64,000 bases of DNA from Mycobacterium gordonae (GTDB lineage Bacteria; Actinomycetota; Actinomycetes; Mycobacteriales; Mycobacteriaceae): positions 4,434,739-4,498,738 of the forward strand of contig NZ_CP070973.1 of NCBI RefSeq assembly GCF_017086405.1. The letters are read 5' to 3'. Positions 53,852 through 62,465 of this stretch are shown in pieces. The stretch's first letter is position 1. Every line of letters starts with the position of its first letter. The notes under the pieces were generated by a model. That model was given only the letters and a program-made list of their open reading frames with translations. It was not told the origin of the DNA and searched no databases. A program made the translations under genes and the position numbers.

Positions 53852-54270
53852 TACTGCACCGTGACATTCGCGGTGAACGTGCAGGTAGGCGCGGCGTCGC
53901 CGACGACGCTGCCGTACTTGGCGACGATCGTCGTCGTCCCGGACTTCAACGCCGTGAACGTCCACACCTCGGTGCCGGGGGCGCCCATCCGGTCGGTGGT
54001 GCTGCGCAGATACTCGTGACCGGCCTGCTTAAGCAGCGCGGCGTCACCGATTTTCGGATCGGACGTCCAGCGGTACGGGGTGCTCTTGTTGGAGCCCAGC
54101 GAAACCTTCAGCGAGTCACCGACGGCAAGCGTGACATCGCGGGTGATCGCGCTCTGGTTGAGCACATCGTCCATGGAGACATCAATGGTTTTGGTCGCCG
54201 CCTTACTCGGGCTCGAACAGCCCAGGAGCATCAGAAACAGTGCGAGGACGGCCAGCTGCTTGACCTTCAT
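53851..54270 (-). CDS. lipoprotein, chagasin-type (I42) protease inhibitor fold
   Basis: The product is 139 residues from ATG 54270. The lipobox LLGC puts the lipid on Cys18 after a short signal peptide. The mature part has the chagasin/amoebiasin arrangement: a loop N-K-S-T-P-Y-R-W (compare NPTTGYxW), a mid loop MGAPGTEVWTF and a last TTTIVAKYG strand. Such proteins inhibit papain-like cysteine proteases; in an intracellular mycobacterium the host cathepsins would be a possible target. That is inference. The upstream frame to 55092 is antisense to the DUF5685 gene. It leads the three-gene leftward operon with the hypothetical and DsbA-like genes. Confidence 0.75.
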   Translation of the reverse strand: MKVKQLAVLALFLMLLGCSSPSKAATKTIDVSMDDVLNQSAITRDVTLAVGDSLKVSLGSNKSTPYRWTSDPKIGDAALLKQAGHEYLRSTTDRMGAPGTEVWTFTALKSGTTTIVAKYGSVVGDAAPTCTFTANVTVQ

Positions 54271-54411
54271 CCATGCACCATAGTCCCCCGCGGATCGAGT
54301 GTGCGCTGACAGCTTCGAGTGTGCGCCTGCGGCGAATAGTTCATCGAAACCCCGCCATACACGCACTCTCGAAACAACCCCCATATACCCACGTACCAGC
54401 AAACATTCCGG

Positions 54412-54417
54412 TACTTT
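54412..54417 (+). promoter_or_regulatory. -10 element of a probable leaderless promoter
   Basis: TACTTT ends 6 bases before GTG 54424 of the DUF5685 gene, fitting leaderless initiation. Confidence 0.45.
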
Positions 54418-54423
54418 CGATGC

Positions 54424-55524
54424 GTGTTTGGCATCATTCGGCCTTGCCGCCATCGCCTCGGCAGCGAACTCACCGCCGCGTGGCGCGCCCAGCTCTGCGG
54501 CCTCTGTCTGGCATTGCGCGACGACTACGGCCAGGCCGCGCGGATTGCGACCAACTATGACGGACTGATCGTCTCGCTGTTGGTCGAAGCGCAGTCGGCG
54601 GCGCAGCCCACGCGGCGCACGGCCGGACCGTGCCCGTTGCGCGGCATGAAGCGCGCGGATGTGGCGACCGGCGAATGCGTGCGACTGGCCGCAGTGGTGT
54701 CGTTGGCCCTGGCCGCGGCGAAGGTCCGCGACCACGTCGACGACCGCGACGGTCTGGTCGGGGTGGCCGCGGTGCGTCCCACCGCGCGACGCATCGCCGA
54801 GCGCTGGGTGCGCCGCGGCACCGACACGGGACACGAGCTGGGCTTCGACGCCGGCGTCCTGGTGGCCGCAATGGACCGCCAGACCGAACTGGAGGCCTCG
54901 GCCGGCCCGGGCAGCTCGTTGCTCGCGGTCACCGAACCCACCGAGACCGCCGTCGCCGCCGCCTTCGCACATACCGCGGTGTTGGCCGGCCGCCCGGCCA
55001 ACGAAGCACCGCTGCGCGAGATCGGGCAGCTGTTCGGACGGGTGGCACATCTGCTCGACGCCGTCGAGGACTACCACGACGACGTGGCACACGGTAAGTG
55101 GAATCCGTTAGCCGCCACCGAAACAACCCTCGCCGAGGCACGCACCCTGTGCGACGACGCGGTGCTCGGCATCCAACTGGCCCTAGCTGACGTGGACTTC
55201 ACCGACGGTCGGCTGCCCAAGCGACTGCTGACCAAAGAGCTGCGGCGCTCCGTCTCGCGCACTTTCGACCCCAGGGCCAACTACCCCGGCGGCAGCCCGC
55301 ACGGCGAGCAACAGGGCATCAACTTCGGCGATCAGCCCTTCACCAACATTCCCGGCGAGATTCCGCCGGGCCAGATTCCACCCCAGCCGCAGCCGAAACG
55401 CAGCTGCTGGGACAGCTGCACCGACGCCTGCTGCTGCGAGTGCGAATGCGACTGCTGCTGCGATACCTGCTGCGAAGGCGACAGCTGCTGCTGCGACTGC
55501 GGAGACTGCTGCGACTGCAGCTGA
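54424..55524 (+). CDS. DUF5685 protein with cysteine-only tail
   Basis: The product is 366 residues. The N-terminus with CGLCLALRDDYG, then NYDGLIVSLL and GPCPLRGMKRADVA, matches the actinobacterial DUF5685 family, whose function is unknown; it has many helices, and EDYHDDVAHGKWNPL recalls isoprenoid-synthase-like Asp clusters. After a Pro-rich linker near 305-325 the last 40 residues are almost all Cys, Asp, Glu and Gly, with 19 cysteines, mostly in CC or CCC runs. This should bind several metal ions or be heavily cross-linked. The tail is in frame with no sign of error. Transcription is probably leaderless. Confidence 0.8.
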   Translation: MFGIIRPCRHRLGSELTAAWRAQLCGLCLALRDDYGQAARIATNYDGLIVSLLVEAQSAAQPTRRTAGPCPLRGMKRADVATGECVRLAAVVSLALAAAKVRDHVDDRDGLVGVAAVRPTARRIAERWVRRGTDTGHELGFDAGVLVAAMDRQTELEASAGPGSSLLAVTEPTETAVAAAFAHTAVLAGRPANEAPLREIGQLFGRVAHLLDAVEDYHDDVAHGKWNPLAATETTLAEARTLCDDAVLGIQLALADVDFTDGRLPKRLLTKELRRSVSRTFDPRANYPGGSPHGEQQGINFGDQPFTNIPGEIPPGQIPPQPQPKRSCWDSCTDACCCECECDCCCDTCCEGDSCCCDCGDCCDCS

Positions 55525-55564
55525 TACACCGCTAGGCATGCCCGCCGCCTAGCCATGCGCAAGG

Positions 55565-57169
55565 ATGGGACAGGTGTTTGCGCTTGTTCTCATTGTTGCG
55601 CTCGTCACCACCGTGGTCCTGGGCACGCTCCTGGGTCGGCGGTTCCGCGTGGGCCCCCCGGTCCTGCTCATCTTCCTCGGCGGCCTGCTCGGGCTGATTC
55701 CTCGCTTCGCCCATGTGCACATCGAGGGCGAGCTGGTGCTGCTGCTGTTCCTACCGGCGATCCTGTACTGGGAGAGCCTGAACACCAGCTTCCGCGAGAT
55801 CAAAGCCAACATTCGGGTCATCGTGATGACCAGTATCGGGCTGGTCATCGCCACGGCTTTCGCCGTCTCCTGGACGGCGCGGGCCATGGGCATGGAATCG
55901 CACGCCGCCGCGGTACTGGGCGCCGTCCTCTCCCCCACCGACGCGGCCGCCGTCGCCGGTTTGGCGAAGAAACTGCCCCGGCGGTCGCTGACCGTGCTGC
56001 GCGGCGAGAGCCTCATCAACGACGGCACGGCGCTGGTGCTGTTCGGGGTGACCGTGTCGGTGGCGGTCGGCGGTGGCGAGGTCGGCCCCCTGGCCCTGAC
56101 CCTGCGGTTCGTCTACTCCTACCTGGGCGGCATCCTCGCCGGGCTGATCGTCGGTGGCTTAGTGACCCTGCTGCGCAGCCGCATCGATGCACCGTTGGAG
56201 GAAGGCGCACTCAGCCTGCTCACCCCGTTCGCCGCGTTCCTGCTCGCGGAGACCACGCACTGCAGCGGTGTGGTCGCCGTGCTGGTGTCCGCACTGATGC
56301 TCGCCTATGCCAGCCCGCGGGTCATCCGGGCCCGCTCCCGGCTGCAGTCCTTCGCGTTCTGGGACATCACCACGTTCCTGCTCAACGGCTCGCTGTGGGT
56401 GTTCGTCGGCGTCCAGATTCCCAATGCCATGCGCGGAATCGCCGACGTGCACGGCGGAATCCGGCACGCCGTCTATCTCGCCTTCGCGGTGTGCGCTGTG
56501 GTGATCGCGACCCGGTTCCTTTGGGTCGAAGTCACCACGGTCCTGGGTCTGGCCATCGACCGAAGCACGAACCGGCCCACCCGTCATGTGCCGTTCCGCC
56601 AGCGCAGTGTCACCAGCTGGGCCGGCTTTCGCGGGGCGGTGTCGCTGGCCGCGGCGCTGGCCGTCCCGCTGGAAACGCACAGCGGTGCGCCCTTTCCCGA
56701 CCGCAGCCTGATCATCTTCGTGGTCTCCGTCGTCATCCTGATGACCGTCCTCGTCCAGGGCAGCACGCTGCCCCTGGTGGTCAGATGGGCGCGCTTACCC
56801 GAAGACGTCGCCCGCGCCGAGGAGGTGCAGTTGGCCCGTACCCGCGGCGCCGAAGTCGCACTCGAAGCGCTGCCGCAGGTCGCCGCCGACGTCGGAGTCG
56901 GGCCCAAATTACTGGCCCGCTTGCAGAGGGAATACGAAGAGAAGGCCCGGCTGGCCGAGGCCGACGGCGACGACTCCGACGACAGCAACCACCTGACCGA
57001 GGCACGCGACAAGATCCGAGAGGTGCATCTTCGGGTGCTCGAACGCAAACGCCAGGCCATCACCGAGCTGCGAAACCAACGACAGATCGACGACATCGTG
57101 CTGCGGGAGATCCAGGAGACCATGGACCTGGAAGAAGTGCGGCTGCTCGGTCCGGCCGACGTGGAATAA
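55565..57169 (+). CDS. Na+/H+ antiporter (CPA1 family)
   Basis: The product is 534 residues. About 12 transmembrane segments cover residues 1-420, then a charged cytosolic tail of about 115 residues follows. The ion-binding region LSPTDAAAVAGLAKKLPRR and the LRGESLINDGTALVLF motif are the family signatures of CPA1 exchangers that export Na+ for H+. The start ATG 55565 is 40 bases after the DUF5685 gene, behind GCAAGG. The tail, rich in Arg, Glu and Asp, probably regulates activity with pH. It may share the promoter of the DUF5685 gene. Confidence 0.9.
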   Translation: MGQVFALVLIVALVTTVVLGTLLGRRFRVGPPVLLIFLGGLLGLIPRFAHVHIEGELVLLLFLPAILYWESLNTSFREIKANIRVIVMTSIGLVIATAFAVSWTARAMGMESHAAAVLGAVLSPTDAAAVAGLAKKLPRRSLTVLRGESLINDGTALVLFGVTVSVAVGGGEVGPLALTLRFVYSYLGGILAGLIVGGLVTLLRSRIDAPLEEGALSLLTPFAAFLLAETTHCSGVVAVLVSALMLAYASPRVIRARSRLQSFAFWDITTFLLNGSLWVFVGVQIPNAMRGIADVHGGIRHAVYLAFAVCAVVIATRFLWVEVTTVLGLAIDRSTNRPTRHVPFRQRSVTSWAGFRGAVSLAAALAVPLETHSGAPFPDRSLIIFVVSVVILMTVLVQGSTLPLVVRWARLPEDVARAEEVQLARTRGAEVALEALPQVAADVGVGPKLLARLQREYEEKARLAEADGDDSDDSNHLTEARDKIREVHLRVLERKRQAITELRNQRQIDDIVLREIQETMDLEEVRLLGPADVE

Positions 57170-57318
57170 GCGCGCGCACTGGGCCGTTGCATGTTCGGCA
57201 CCTGCGCATTCGGCCCGCCTGTCGAAGACCCTGAGCCTACATCGCTTGGGCGACGGGCGAATTCGAGTCCACGCACGCTCACGCGGCGCTGAACCGGTGG
57301 TTCGGCCCGCGCAGCGGG

Positions 57319-57324
57319 TAGCGT
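57319..57324 (+). promoter_or_regulatory. -10 element of a probable leaderless promoter
   Basis: TAGCGT ends 7 bases before GTG 57332, so the acetolactate synthase message probably starts at its GTG. Confidence 0.4.
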
Positions 57325-57331
57325 CACCCAG

Positions 57332-58996
57332 GTGACTTCCGTGCGCAGCGCCCAGAAAATCGTGGACGTGTTGTCCGCACAGGGTGTCCGGTACGTCTTC
57401 GGGGTGCCGGGCGCCAAGATCGACGCCGTCTACGACGCACTGCTCGACGGCGGGCCCGAACTGGTGGTCTGCCGACACGAACAGAACGCCGCGTTCATGG
57501 CCGCGGCGGTGGGCCGCCTCACCGGCACCCCCGGCGTCGTTGTGGTGACGTCCGGGCCGGGCACCACGAACCTGGCGACCGGCCTGCTCACCGCCAACAC
57601 CGAACAGGATCCGGTGGTGGCGCTGTGCGGCGCGGTGCAGCGCGAGGACCGGCTCAAGCGCACCCACCAGTCAATGGACGCCGCGGCCCTGTTGCGGACG
57701 GTCACGAAGTTCACCGGCGAGATCGACCACCCCGACAATGCGGCCGAGGCCACCGTCGCGGCATTCCGCGCGGCGTTGACCGAACCCTGTGGGGCCGCCG
57801 CGGTCGTCCTGCCTTCCGACGTGCTGGCCGCTCCGACCACCGCGGGCATCACCGCGGCGCTGCCCATCCCCCGTTTGGCGGCGGCACCGGCTGAGCTGGG
57901 GGCGCGCGCGGCCGAACTGATCCGCGCGGCGCACCGGCCCGCACTGCTGGTCGGCATTCGCGGTGCCGATCCCCGATCCTGCACGGCGCTAAGGGCTTTG
58001 GTGGCCGCGACGGGGCTGCCCGTCGTCGAGACGTTCCAGGCGGCCGGCGTCATATCCCGGCAGCTGGAGGACTTCTTCCTGGGCCGGGTGGGCCTGTTCC
58101 GCAACCAGCCCGGGGACGTCATCCTGGCCCGCGCCGACGTCGTCGTCGCGATCGGTTACGACGCGGTCGAATACGACCCGGTGCTGTGGAACGACGATGT
58201 CGGGCGCACCATCGTCCACATCGACTCCGTGCCCGCCGACATCGACAACCACTATCAGCCGGCGGTGGAACTGCGCGGCGACATCGCATCCACACTCACG
58301 GCGTTGACCGGCTCCCTGGCCGGCTTCGCCCCGGACGCCGACTATCGGGATGAAATCGCTGAGCAGCGGAAAGCGTTGGCCGACATCGACAATGCCGCGC
58401 GCGATCAAGCTCCGCCCGGCCCGGGGTTGAACCCGGTCGCGGTGGTGTTGAGGCTGCGCGCCGGGCTCGACGACACCGCGACCGTCGCCTGCGACATCGG
58501 GTCGGTCTATATCTACCTGGCGCGCCACTTCCGGGTGTACGAACCGCGCCGGCTGCTGTTCTCCAACGGCCAGCAGACCCTCGGGGTCGCCCTACCTTGG
58601 GCGATGGCCGCCTGCCTGGTGCGACCCGGCACCCCGGTGGTGTCGGTGTCCGGCGACGGCGGGTTCCTGTTCTCCGCACAGGAACTCGAGACCGCCACCC
58701 GGCTCGGTCTGACGTTCACCCACATCATCTTTCGCGACAACGGTTACGACATGGTGGGGTTCCAGGAAGAATTGAAGTACGGCCGCAAATCCGGTGTGCA
58801 CCTCGGCGACTACGACACGATCTCCTATGCCGAAGCATTCGGCGCACACGGCTACCGGGTGGAGACACTGGAGGAATTCAGCTCGGTCCTGCGCCAGGCG
58901 TTGACCGAACCCGGCCCTTCATTGATCGATGTCCCGGTCGACTACAGCCACAACGTCGCTCTGGCCGCCCACCTGCACGACGACAGCTTCGAATGA
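57332..58996 (+). CDS. alsS: acetolactate synthase, catabolic (AlsS/BudB type)
   Basis: The product is 554 residues, a thiamine-diphosphate enzyme that joins two pyruvates to give 2-acetolactate and CO2. Motifs: VFGVPGAKID, the catalytic Glu in CRHEQNAAFMA near 50, TSGPGTTNL, and the ThDP/metal pair GDGGFLF near 441 and RDNGYDM near 470. It is a single-subunit form with no regulatory subunit gene beside it. The decarboxylase gene follows with an ATGA overlap, which marks it as the acetoin-forming and not the valine-forming enzyme. The start GTG is supported by the leaderless element. Confidence 0.85.
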   Translation: MTSVRSAQKIVDVLSAQGVRYVFGVPGAKIDAVYDALLDGGPELVVCRHEQNAAFMAAAVGRLTGTPGVVVVTSGPGTTNLATGLLTANTEQDPVVALCGAVQREDRLKRTHQSMDAAALLRTVTKFTGEIDHPDNAAEATVAAFRAALTEPCGAAAVVLPSDVLAAPTTAGITAALPIPRLAAAPAELGARAAELIRAAHRPALLVGIRGADPRSCTALRALVAATGLPVVETFQAAGVISRQLEDFFLGRVGLFRNQPGDVILARADVVVAIGYDAVEYDPVLWNDDVGRTIVHIDSVPADIDNHYQPAVELRGDIASTLTALTGSLAGFAPDADYRDEIAEQRKALADIDNAARDQAPPGPGLNPVAVVLRLRAGLDDTATVACDIGSVYIYLARHFRVYEPRRLLFSNGQQTLGVALPWAMAACLVRPGTPVVSVSGDGGFLFSAQELETATRLGLTFTHIIFRDNGYDMVGFQEELKYGRKSGVHLGDYDTISYAEAFGAHGYRVETLEEFSSVLRQALTEPGPSLIDVPVDYSHNVALAAHLHDDSFE

Positions 58997-59754
58997 GCAC
59001 CGCACACGAGCACTTCCGTCGCTGGGCGGCAGCACTTCTCGGCCACCAGTCCGAGGTGTACCAGTACTCCACCATCAGCGCCCTGCTCGACGGCGTGTAC
59101 GACGGCGACGCCACCGTCTCCGAGATCCTGCAGCACGGCGACTTCGGATTGGGCACCTTCAATCACCTCGACGGCGAAATGGTGATCCTCGACGGCGTCT
59201 GCTACCGGTTACGCGCGGACGGAACCGCCACGCGCGCAGCACCAGCTGATCGCACCCCGTTCGCCGCGGTCACCCGCTTCCACCGCGACTTCGCGATCGC
59301 CATCGAGGAGCGCACCGATCGTGCGGCGGTGACCGCAGCAATCGACCAGCGGATCGCCAGCACCAATCTGATCTACGCGATCCGGGTCGCCGGCCATTTC
59401 ACCGACCTGCACACCCGCACCGTGATGGAACAGCAGCAGCCGTATCCGCCGCTGACGCAAGCGACCGAGGGACAGGCCGAAACCCGATTCAGCGATGTGT
59501 CGGGAACTCTGGTCGGGTTCCGCACCCCCGACTTCGAACAAGGCATCTCCGTCGCGGGTTATCACCTGCACTTCCTCAATGACGACCGCACCGCCGGCGG
59601 ACACGTGCTGGACTTCACGTGCGAGCGCGGCGGCGTCGCCGTCAGCGGGGCCTCGCAATTACACCTCAGCCTGCCGACCTCGGGGGCGTTCCTGCGGGCA
59701 CGGCTGTCCGCGGACGACATGGGCGAGCAGATCGCGAAATCCGAAGGCACCTAA
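58993..59754 (+). CDS. alsD: alpha-acetolactate decarboxylase
   Basis: The product is 253 residues, normal length. It converts 2-acetolactate to acetoin. The zinc ligands are His191 and His193 in GYHLHF and His204 in GGHVLDF. The N-terminal YQYSTISALLDGVYDG, the DFGLGTFNHLDGEM segment with the Glu, and IYAIRVAGHF are the other family marks. ATG 58993 overlaps the synthase stop (ATGA), so both are made together. The frame can be extended far upstream over the synthase gene, which is not coding. No butanediol dehydrogenase is in the window. It overlaps the convergent P450 stop by 4 bases. Confidence 0.9.
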   Translation: MSTAHEHFRRWAAALLGHQSEVYQYSTISALLDGVYDGDATVSEILQHGDFGLGTFNHLDGEMVILDGVCYRLRADGTATRAAPADRTPFAAVTRFHRDFAIAIEERTDRAAVTAAIDQRIASTNLIYAIRVAGHFTDLHTRTVMEQQQPYPPLTQATEGQAETRFSDVSGTLVGFRTPDFEQGISVAGYHLHFLNDDRTAGGHVLDFTCERGGVAVSGASQLHLSLPTSGAFLRARLSADDMGEQIAKSEGT

Positions 59755-61001
59755 CCCGTACTGCACGGAAGTCGTTTGATCCCGTGGAAGAACGACGACC
59801 GCAGCCGGTCGGGCTCGCCAGTCACCGTCAGTCCGGGCACGTTGGGGTACAGCTCCTCCAGCATCACCCGCAGCTCCAGGCGGGCGAGTTGCGCGCCCAG
59901 GCAGAAGTGCACTCCCCCGCCGCCGAACGCGGCGTGCCCGGCATCTGTTCGGGTGACGTCGAATTCCTCGGCCCGGTCGAACACTTCCTTGTCGCGATTG
60001 GCCGACAGGTAATGCATCAAGACCCAGTCGCCGGTGGGGATCCGGCGGCCGCGGATCTCGACGTCGCGGGTCACGGTGCGGCGGAAATGCATCACCGGGC
60101 TGGCCCACCGCAGCAGCTCCTCGACCGCCGGCTTGACGGCATCCGGGTCGCGGGCGAGCAGCGCCTGCTGCTCGGGGTGTCGCGACAGCGCTAATATGCC
60201 GTGGCTGAGCGTATTTCGGGTGGTCTCGTTGCCGGCGATGGCCAACAGCAGAAAGAATTCGTTGAGCTGGTCGCGATTGAGTTTCTCCCCGTCTACCTCG
60301 GCGGCCAGTAGTGCCGACAGGATGTCGTCGGTGAGGCCGTGGGTGCGCCGGTGCCTGACCAGTTCACCGCAGTACCGGAACATCTCGGCAGCCGCCTGTC
60401 CGAGCGCCTCCGGGGTGGGGGCGTAATCGGGGTCTTCGATGCCCAGGGTCCCGATCGCGTTGCTCCACCGGAACACCTCCATGCGGTCTTCGGCGGGTAC
60501 CCCGAGTACGTCGGCGATCACCTGCAGCGACATTTCCGCGGAAATGTCGGGCACCGCATCGAATTCGCCCTTTTCGGTGATGTCGGCGACGATGTTGCGG
60601 GCGACCTGACGCATGTGTGGCTCCAGCCGCAACACGTTACGGGCGGTGAAGCCCTGGTTGATCAACTTGCGGTAGTGCACATGGCGGGGCGGGTCGATTC
60701 CGGGCAGCATCGCCGAGGTGGGTGCGGCCTCCACCTCGACCAGGGTGTTGCCCCTGCCGCTGGTGAAGGTGTCGGTGTCGCGACTGACCAGACGGACGTC
60801 GGCGTGCCTGGTCAGCAGCCACGCCCTGGGCAGACCGGACATCTGCACCGGGTGCACCGGCGCCTCCTCGCGCAGTCTGGCCATCGCGCCGAACGGGGCG
60901 CCGGTGACGAACGTGTCGGGGTTCAGCACCGCCGCGGCGTCGCGATCGGCCTGCGTGTCCTGGTTCTCGACCACCAGCGACCCCAGTTTCGGAACGGTCA
61001 T
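59751..61001 (-). CDS. cytochrome P450
   Basis: The product is 416 residues, soluble. The I-helix is AIAGNETTRNT (AGNETT 256-261), the ExxR is EELLR at 294-298, and the heme loop is FGGGGVHFCLG with Cys367. PPRHVHYRKLINQGF (104-118) is a typical C-helix segment. This looks like the sterol/cholesterol-type actinobacterial P450s (CYP125/142 neighbourhood), but I cannot assign it. Its ATG overlaps the stop of the TetR gene (ATGA), so the regulator and the P450 are one operon, controlled from the repeats near 61550. Confidence 0.9.
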   Translation of the reverse strand: MTVPKLGSLVVENQDTQADRDAAAVLNPDTFVTGAPFGAMARLREEAPVHPVQMSGLPRAWLLTRHADVRLVSRDTDTFTSGRGNTLVEVEAAPTSAMLPGIDPPRHVHYRKLINQGFTARNVLRLEPHMRQVARNIVADITEKGEFDAVPDISAEMSLQVIADVLGVPAEDRMEVFRWSNAIGTLGIEDPDYAPTPEALGQAAAEMFRYCGELVRHRRTHGLTDDILSALLAAEVDGEKLNRDQLNEFFLLLAIAGNETTRNTLSHGILALSRHPEQQALLARDPDAVKPAVEELLRWASPVMHFRRTVTRDVEIRGRRIPTGDWVLMHYLSANRDKEVFDRAEEFDVTRTDAGHAAFGGGGVHFCLGAQLARLELRVMLEELYPNVPGLTVTGEPDRLRSSFFHGIKRLPCSTG

Positions 61002-61549
61002 GACTCCCCCTCAAATGCCTTGATGCCGGCGATGATCACGTCCAGACCGGCGGTGAACCGCTTGGTGGACTGCGGCCTGCCCCGCGCCTCGTCCAGACTC
61101 ACCGAACCCAACAGGTAAGTGTAAAGCACGGTATGTGCTGCTGCGGCAACGTTTTTGGTGAGGCCGGCGTCGGCCAGCAGCGAGCGGCTGAGCCGGTCCA
61201 GCCGGCGGGCGCGCTCCCCACCACCGCGGGTCTGCAAGATGCCGGCTATTCCCGGAACGGCGAGCATCACCTCACGCGCCGCACAGTACAGCTGGGCCAG
61301 GCGGGCGTCCCACGGCCCGGTCTGCGGAACCGGGATGTCGGCCAGCACCGATTCCGCGAGCAGATCCAGCGCGGCCTGTTTGCCCGGCACGTGGTAGTAG
61401 ACCGACGGCACCGCGGCGCCGAGTTCAGCCGCCAACTCCCGCATCGTCACCTGCTGCACCCCGACCCGCCGGGCCAGCGTGTGCAGCGAGGACACCACCT
61501 GCGCGCGATCGAGTTCCCCGTACGCGCGCCGCGCCGTCATTCGAGCCAT
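60998..61549 (-). CDS. TetR-family regulator
   Basis: The product is 183 residues from ATG 61549 (ATG 61540 is the alternative). The helix-turn-helix is VTMRELAAELGAAVPSVYYHVPGKQAAL near 30-57, the TetR_C-like group. The remainder is a helical ligand domain. The frame opens back to 61699 but crosses the promoter and the luciferase-like gene. It lies between that gene (divergent) and the P450 (coupled downstream), and ATTCGA/TCGAAT repeats over its start are its probable operators, so it likely controls both directions. Confidence 0.8.
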   Translation of the reverse strand: MARMTARRAYGELDRAQVVSSLHTLARRVGVQQVTMRELAAELGAAVPSVYYHVPGKQAALDLLAESVLADIPVPQTGPWDARLAQLYCAAREVMLAVPGIAGILQTRGGGERARRLDRLSRSLLADAGLTKNVAAAAHTVLYTYLLGSVSLDEARGRPQSTKRFTAGLDVIIAGIKAFEGES

Positions 61550-61565
61550 GTTCGAATCAATTCGA
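61539..61565. promoter_or_regulatory. inverted repeats, candidate TetR operator
   Basis: Three copies of one half-site occur: ATTCGA (61539-61544), TCGAAT (61552-61557) and ATTCGA (61560-61565). The last two form TCGAATCAATTCGA, a perfect 6-base palindrome with a 2-base centre. They overlap the TetR start and lie just upstream of the -10 of the luciferase-like gene, so one bound dimer could control both. Confidence 0.55.
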
Positions 61566-61572
61566 GCACTGT

Positions 61573-61578
61573 TAGAAT
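61573..61578 (+). promoter_or_regulatory. -10 element of a probable leaderless promoter
   Basis: TAGAAT ends 8 bases before ATG 61587 of the luciferase-like gene and sits 8 bases after the operator palindrome, a layout that suits repression. Confidence 0.5.
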
Positions 61579-61586
61579 CTAGCGCG

Positions 61587-62465
61587 ATGAGCACGGTGCC
61601 GGCAAAGTCGTCTGCCCGGATATCGATCGCCACGCCGGTGGTGACGATGTTCCCCGGGGTGAGCGCCGACTGGGAGATCGACGCGTCGATCGAGGACATC
61701 GCGCGGGTCGCCGAAGCGGCGGACCGGCTCGGCTATCACCATCTGACCTGCAGCGAACACATCGCGCTGCCGGCCGCCGAGCAGGCCCGACGCGGCGCGC
61801 GCTACTGGGATCCGCTGGCCACCTTCGGTTATCTGGCGGCACGTACCGAGCGAATCCGGTTGGCCACCAACGTGCTGGTGCTGGGGTATCACCACCCGCT
61901 GGAAATCGCGAAACGCTACGGGACCCTGGACAGGGTCAGCAACGGCAGGCTCATTCTCGGTGTCGGCGTCGGTTCCCTGAAGGAAGAGTTCGACCTGATC
62001 GGCGCCCCATTCGCGGACCGCGGAGTGCGCGCCGACGACGCGTTGCCGGCACTTCGGGCGGCCTTATCGGTCGCCGAGCCCAGCTACCACGGCGAGTTCT
62101 ATTCGTTCGACGGTCTGGTCGTCGACCCGTGTGCGGTGCAACCGCGCGTGCCGCTGTGGATCGGTGGCCGGACGCTGCGATCACTGCGCCGGGCCGTCAC
62201 CCTGGCCGACGGGTGGGCGCCGTTCAATGTGAGTCTGCGGCAGGCGCGAGAATGGTTGAACCGCTTTGATATTCCGCCGGGCTTCGAGGTGGTGCTGAGC
62301 CCGGCACATCGACTCGACCCCCTGACTGCGCCGGACCGAACCCGGGAATCGATCGCCGAGACCCTCGCGCACGGCGCCACCATCGTCAGCGCCACCTTCC
62401 GCCACGACTCCCTGCAGCACTACCTGGAGAATCTGCACGCACTCGCCGAGCTGAACGCCGGATGA
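61587..62465 (+). CDS. luciferase-like (F420-type) oxidoreductase
   Basis: The product is 292 residues of the LLM fold, usually F420- or FMN-dependent in mycobacteria. Motifs: EHIALPAAEQ near 60, LATNVLVLGYHHPLEIAK near 95, RYGTLDRVSNGRLILGVGVGSLKEEFDLIG at 115-145 and WIGGRTLRSLRRAV near 195. It would reduce or oxidise a small substrate with F420H2. The start ATG 61587 is set by the leaderless -10; an earlier frame to 61479 crosses the operator. The next gene overlaps as ATGA. With the TetR and P450 genes it forms one regulated unit. Confidence 0.85.
   Translation: MSTVPAKSSARISIATPVVTMFPGVSADWEIDASIEDIARVAEAADRLGYHHLTCSEHIALPAAEQARRGARYWDPLATFGYLAARTERIRLATNVLVLGYHHPLEIAKRYGTLDRVSNGRLILGVGVGSLKEEFDLIGAPFADRGVRADDALPALRAALSVAEPSYHGEFYSFDGLVVDPCAVQPRVPLWIGGRTLRSLRRAVTLADGWAPFNVSLRQAREWLNRFDIPPGFEVVLSPAHRLDPLTAPDRTRESIAETLAHGATIVSATFRHDSLQHYLENLHALAELNAG

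Noticed and set aside
54271..55092. Upstream extension of the lipoprotein gene
   Set aside because: The lipobox at Cys18 needs the start at ATG 54270; the extension is antisense to the DUF5685 gene.
58597..58992. Upstream extension of the acetolactate decarboxylase
   Set aside because: It is the shadow of the synthase gene; ATG 58993 gives normal family length and an ATGA overlap.
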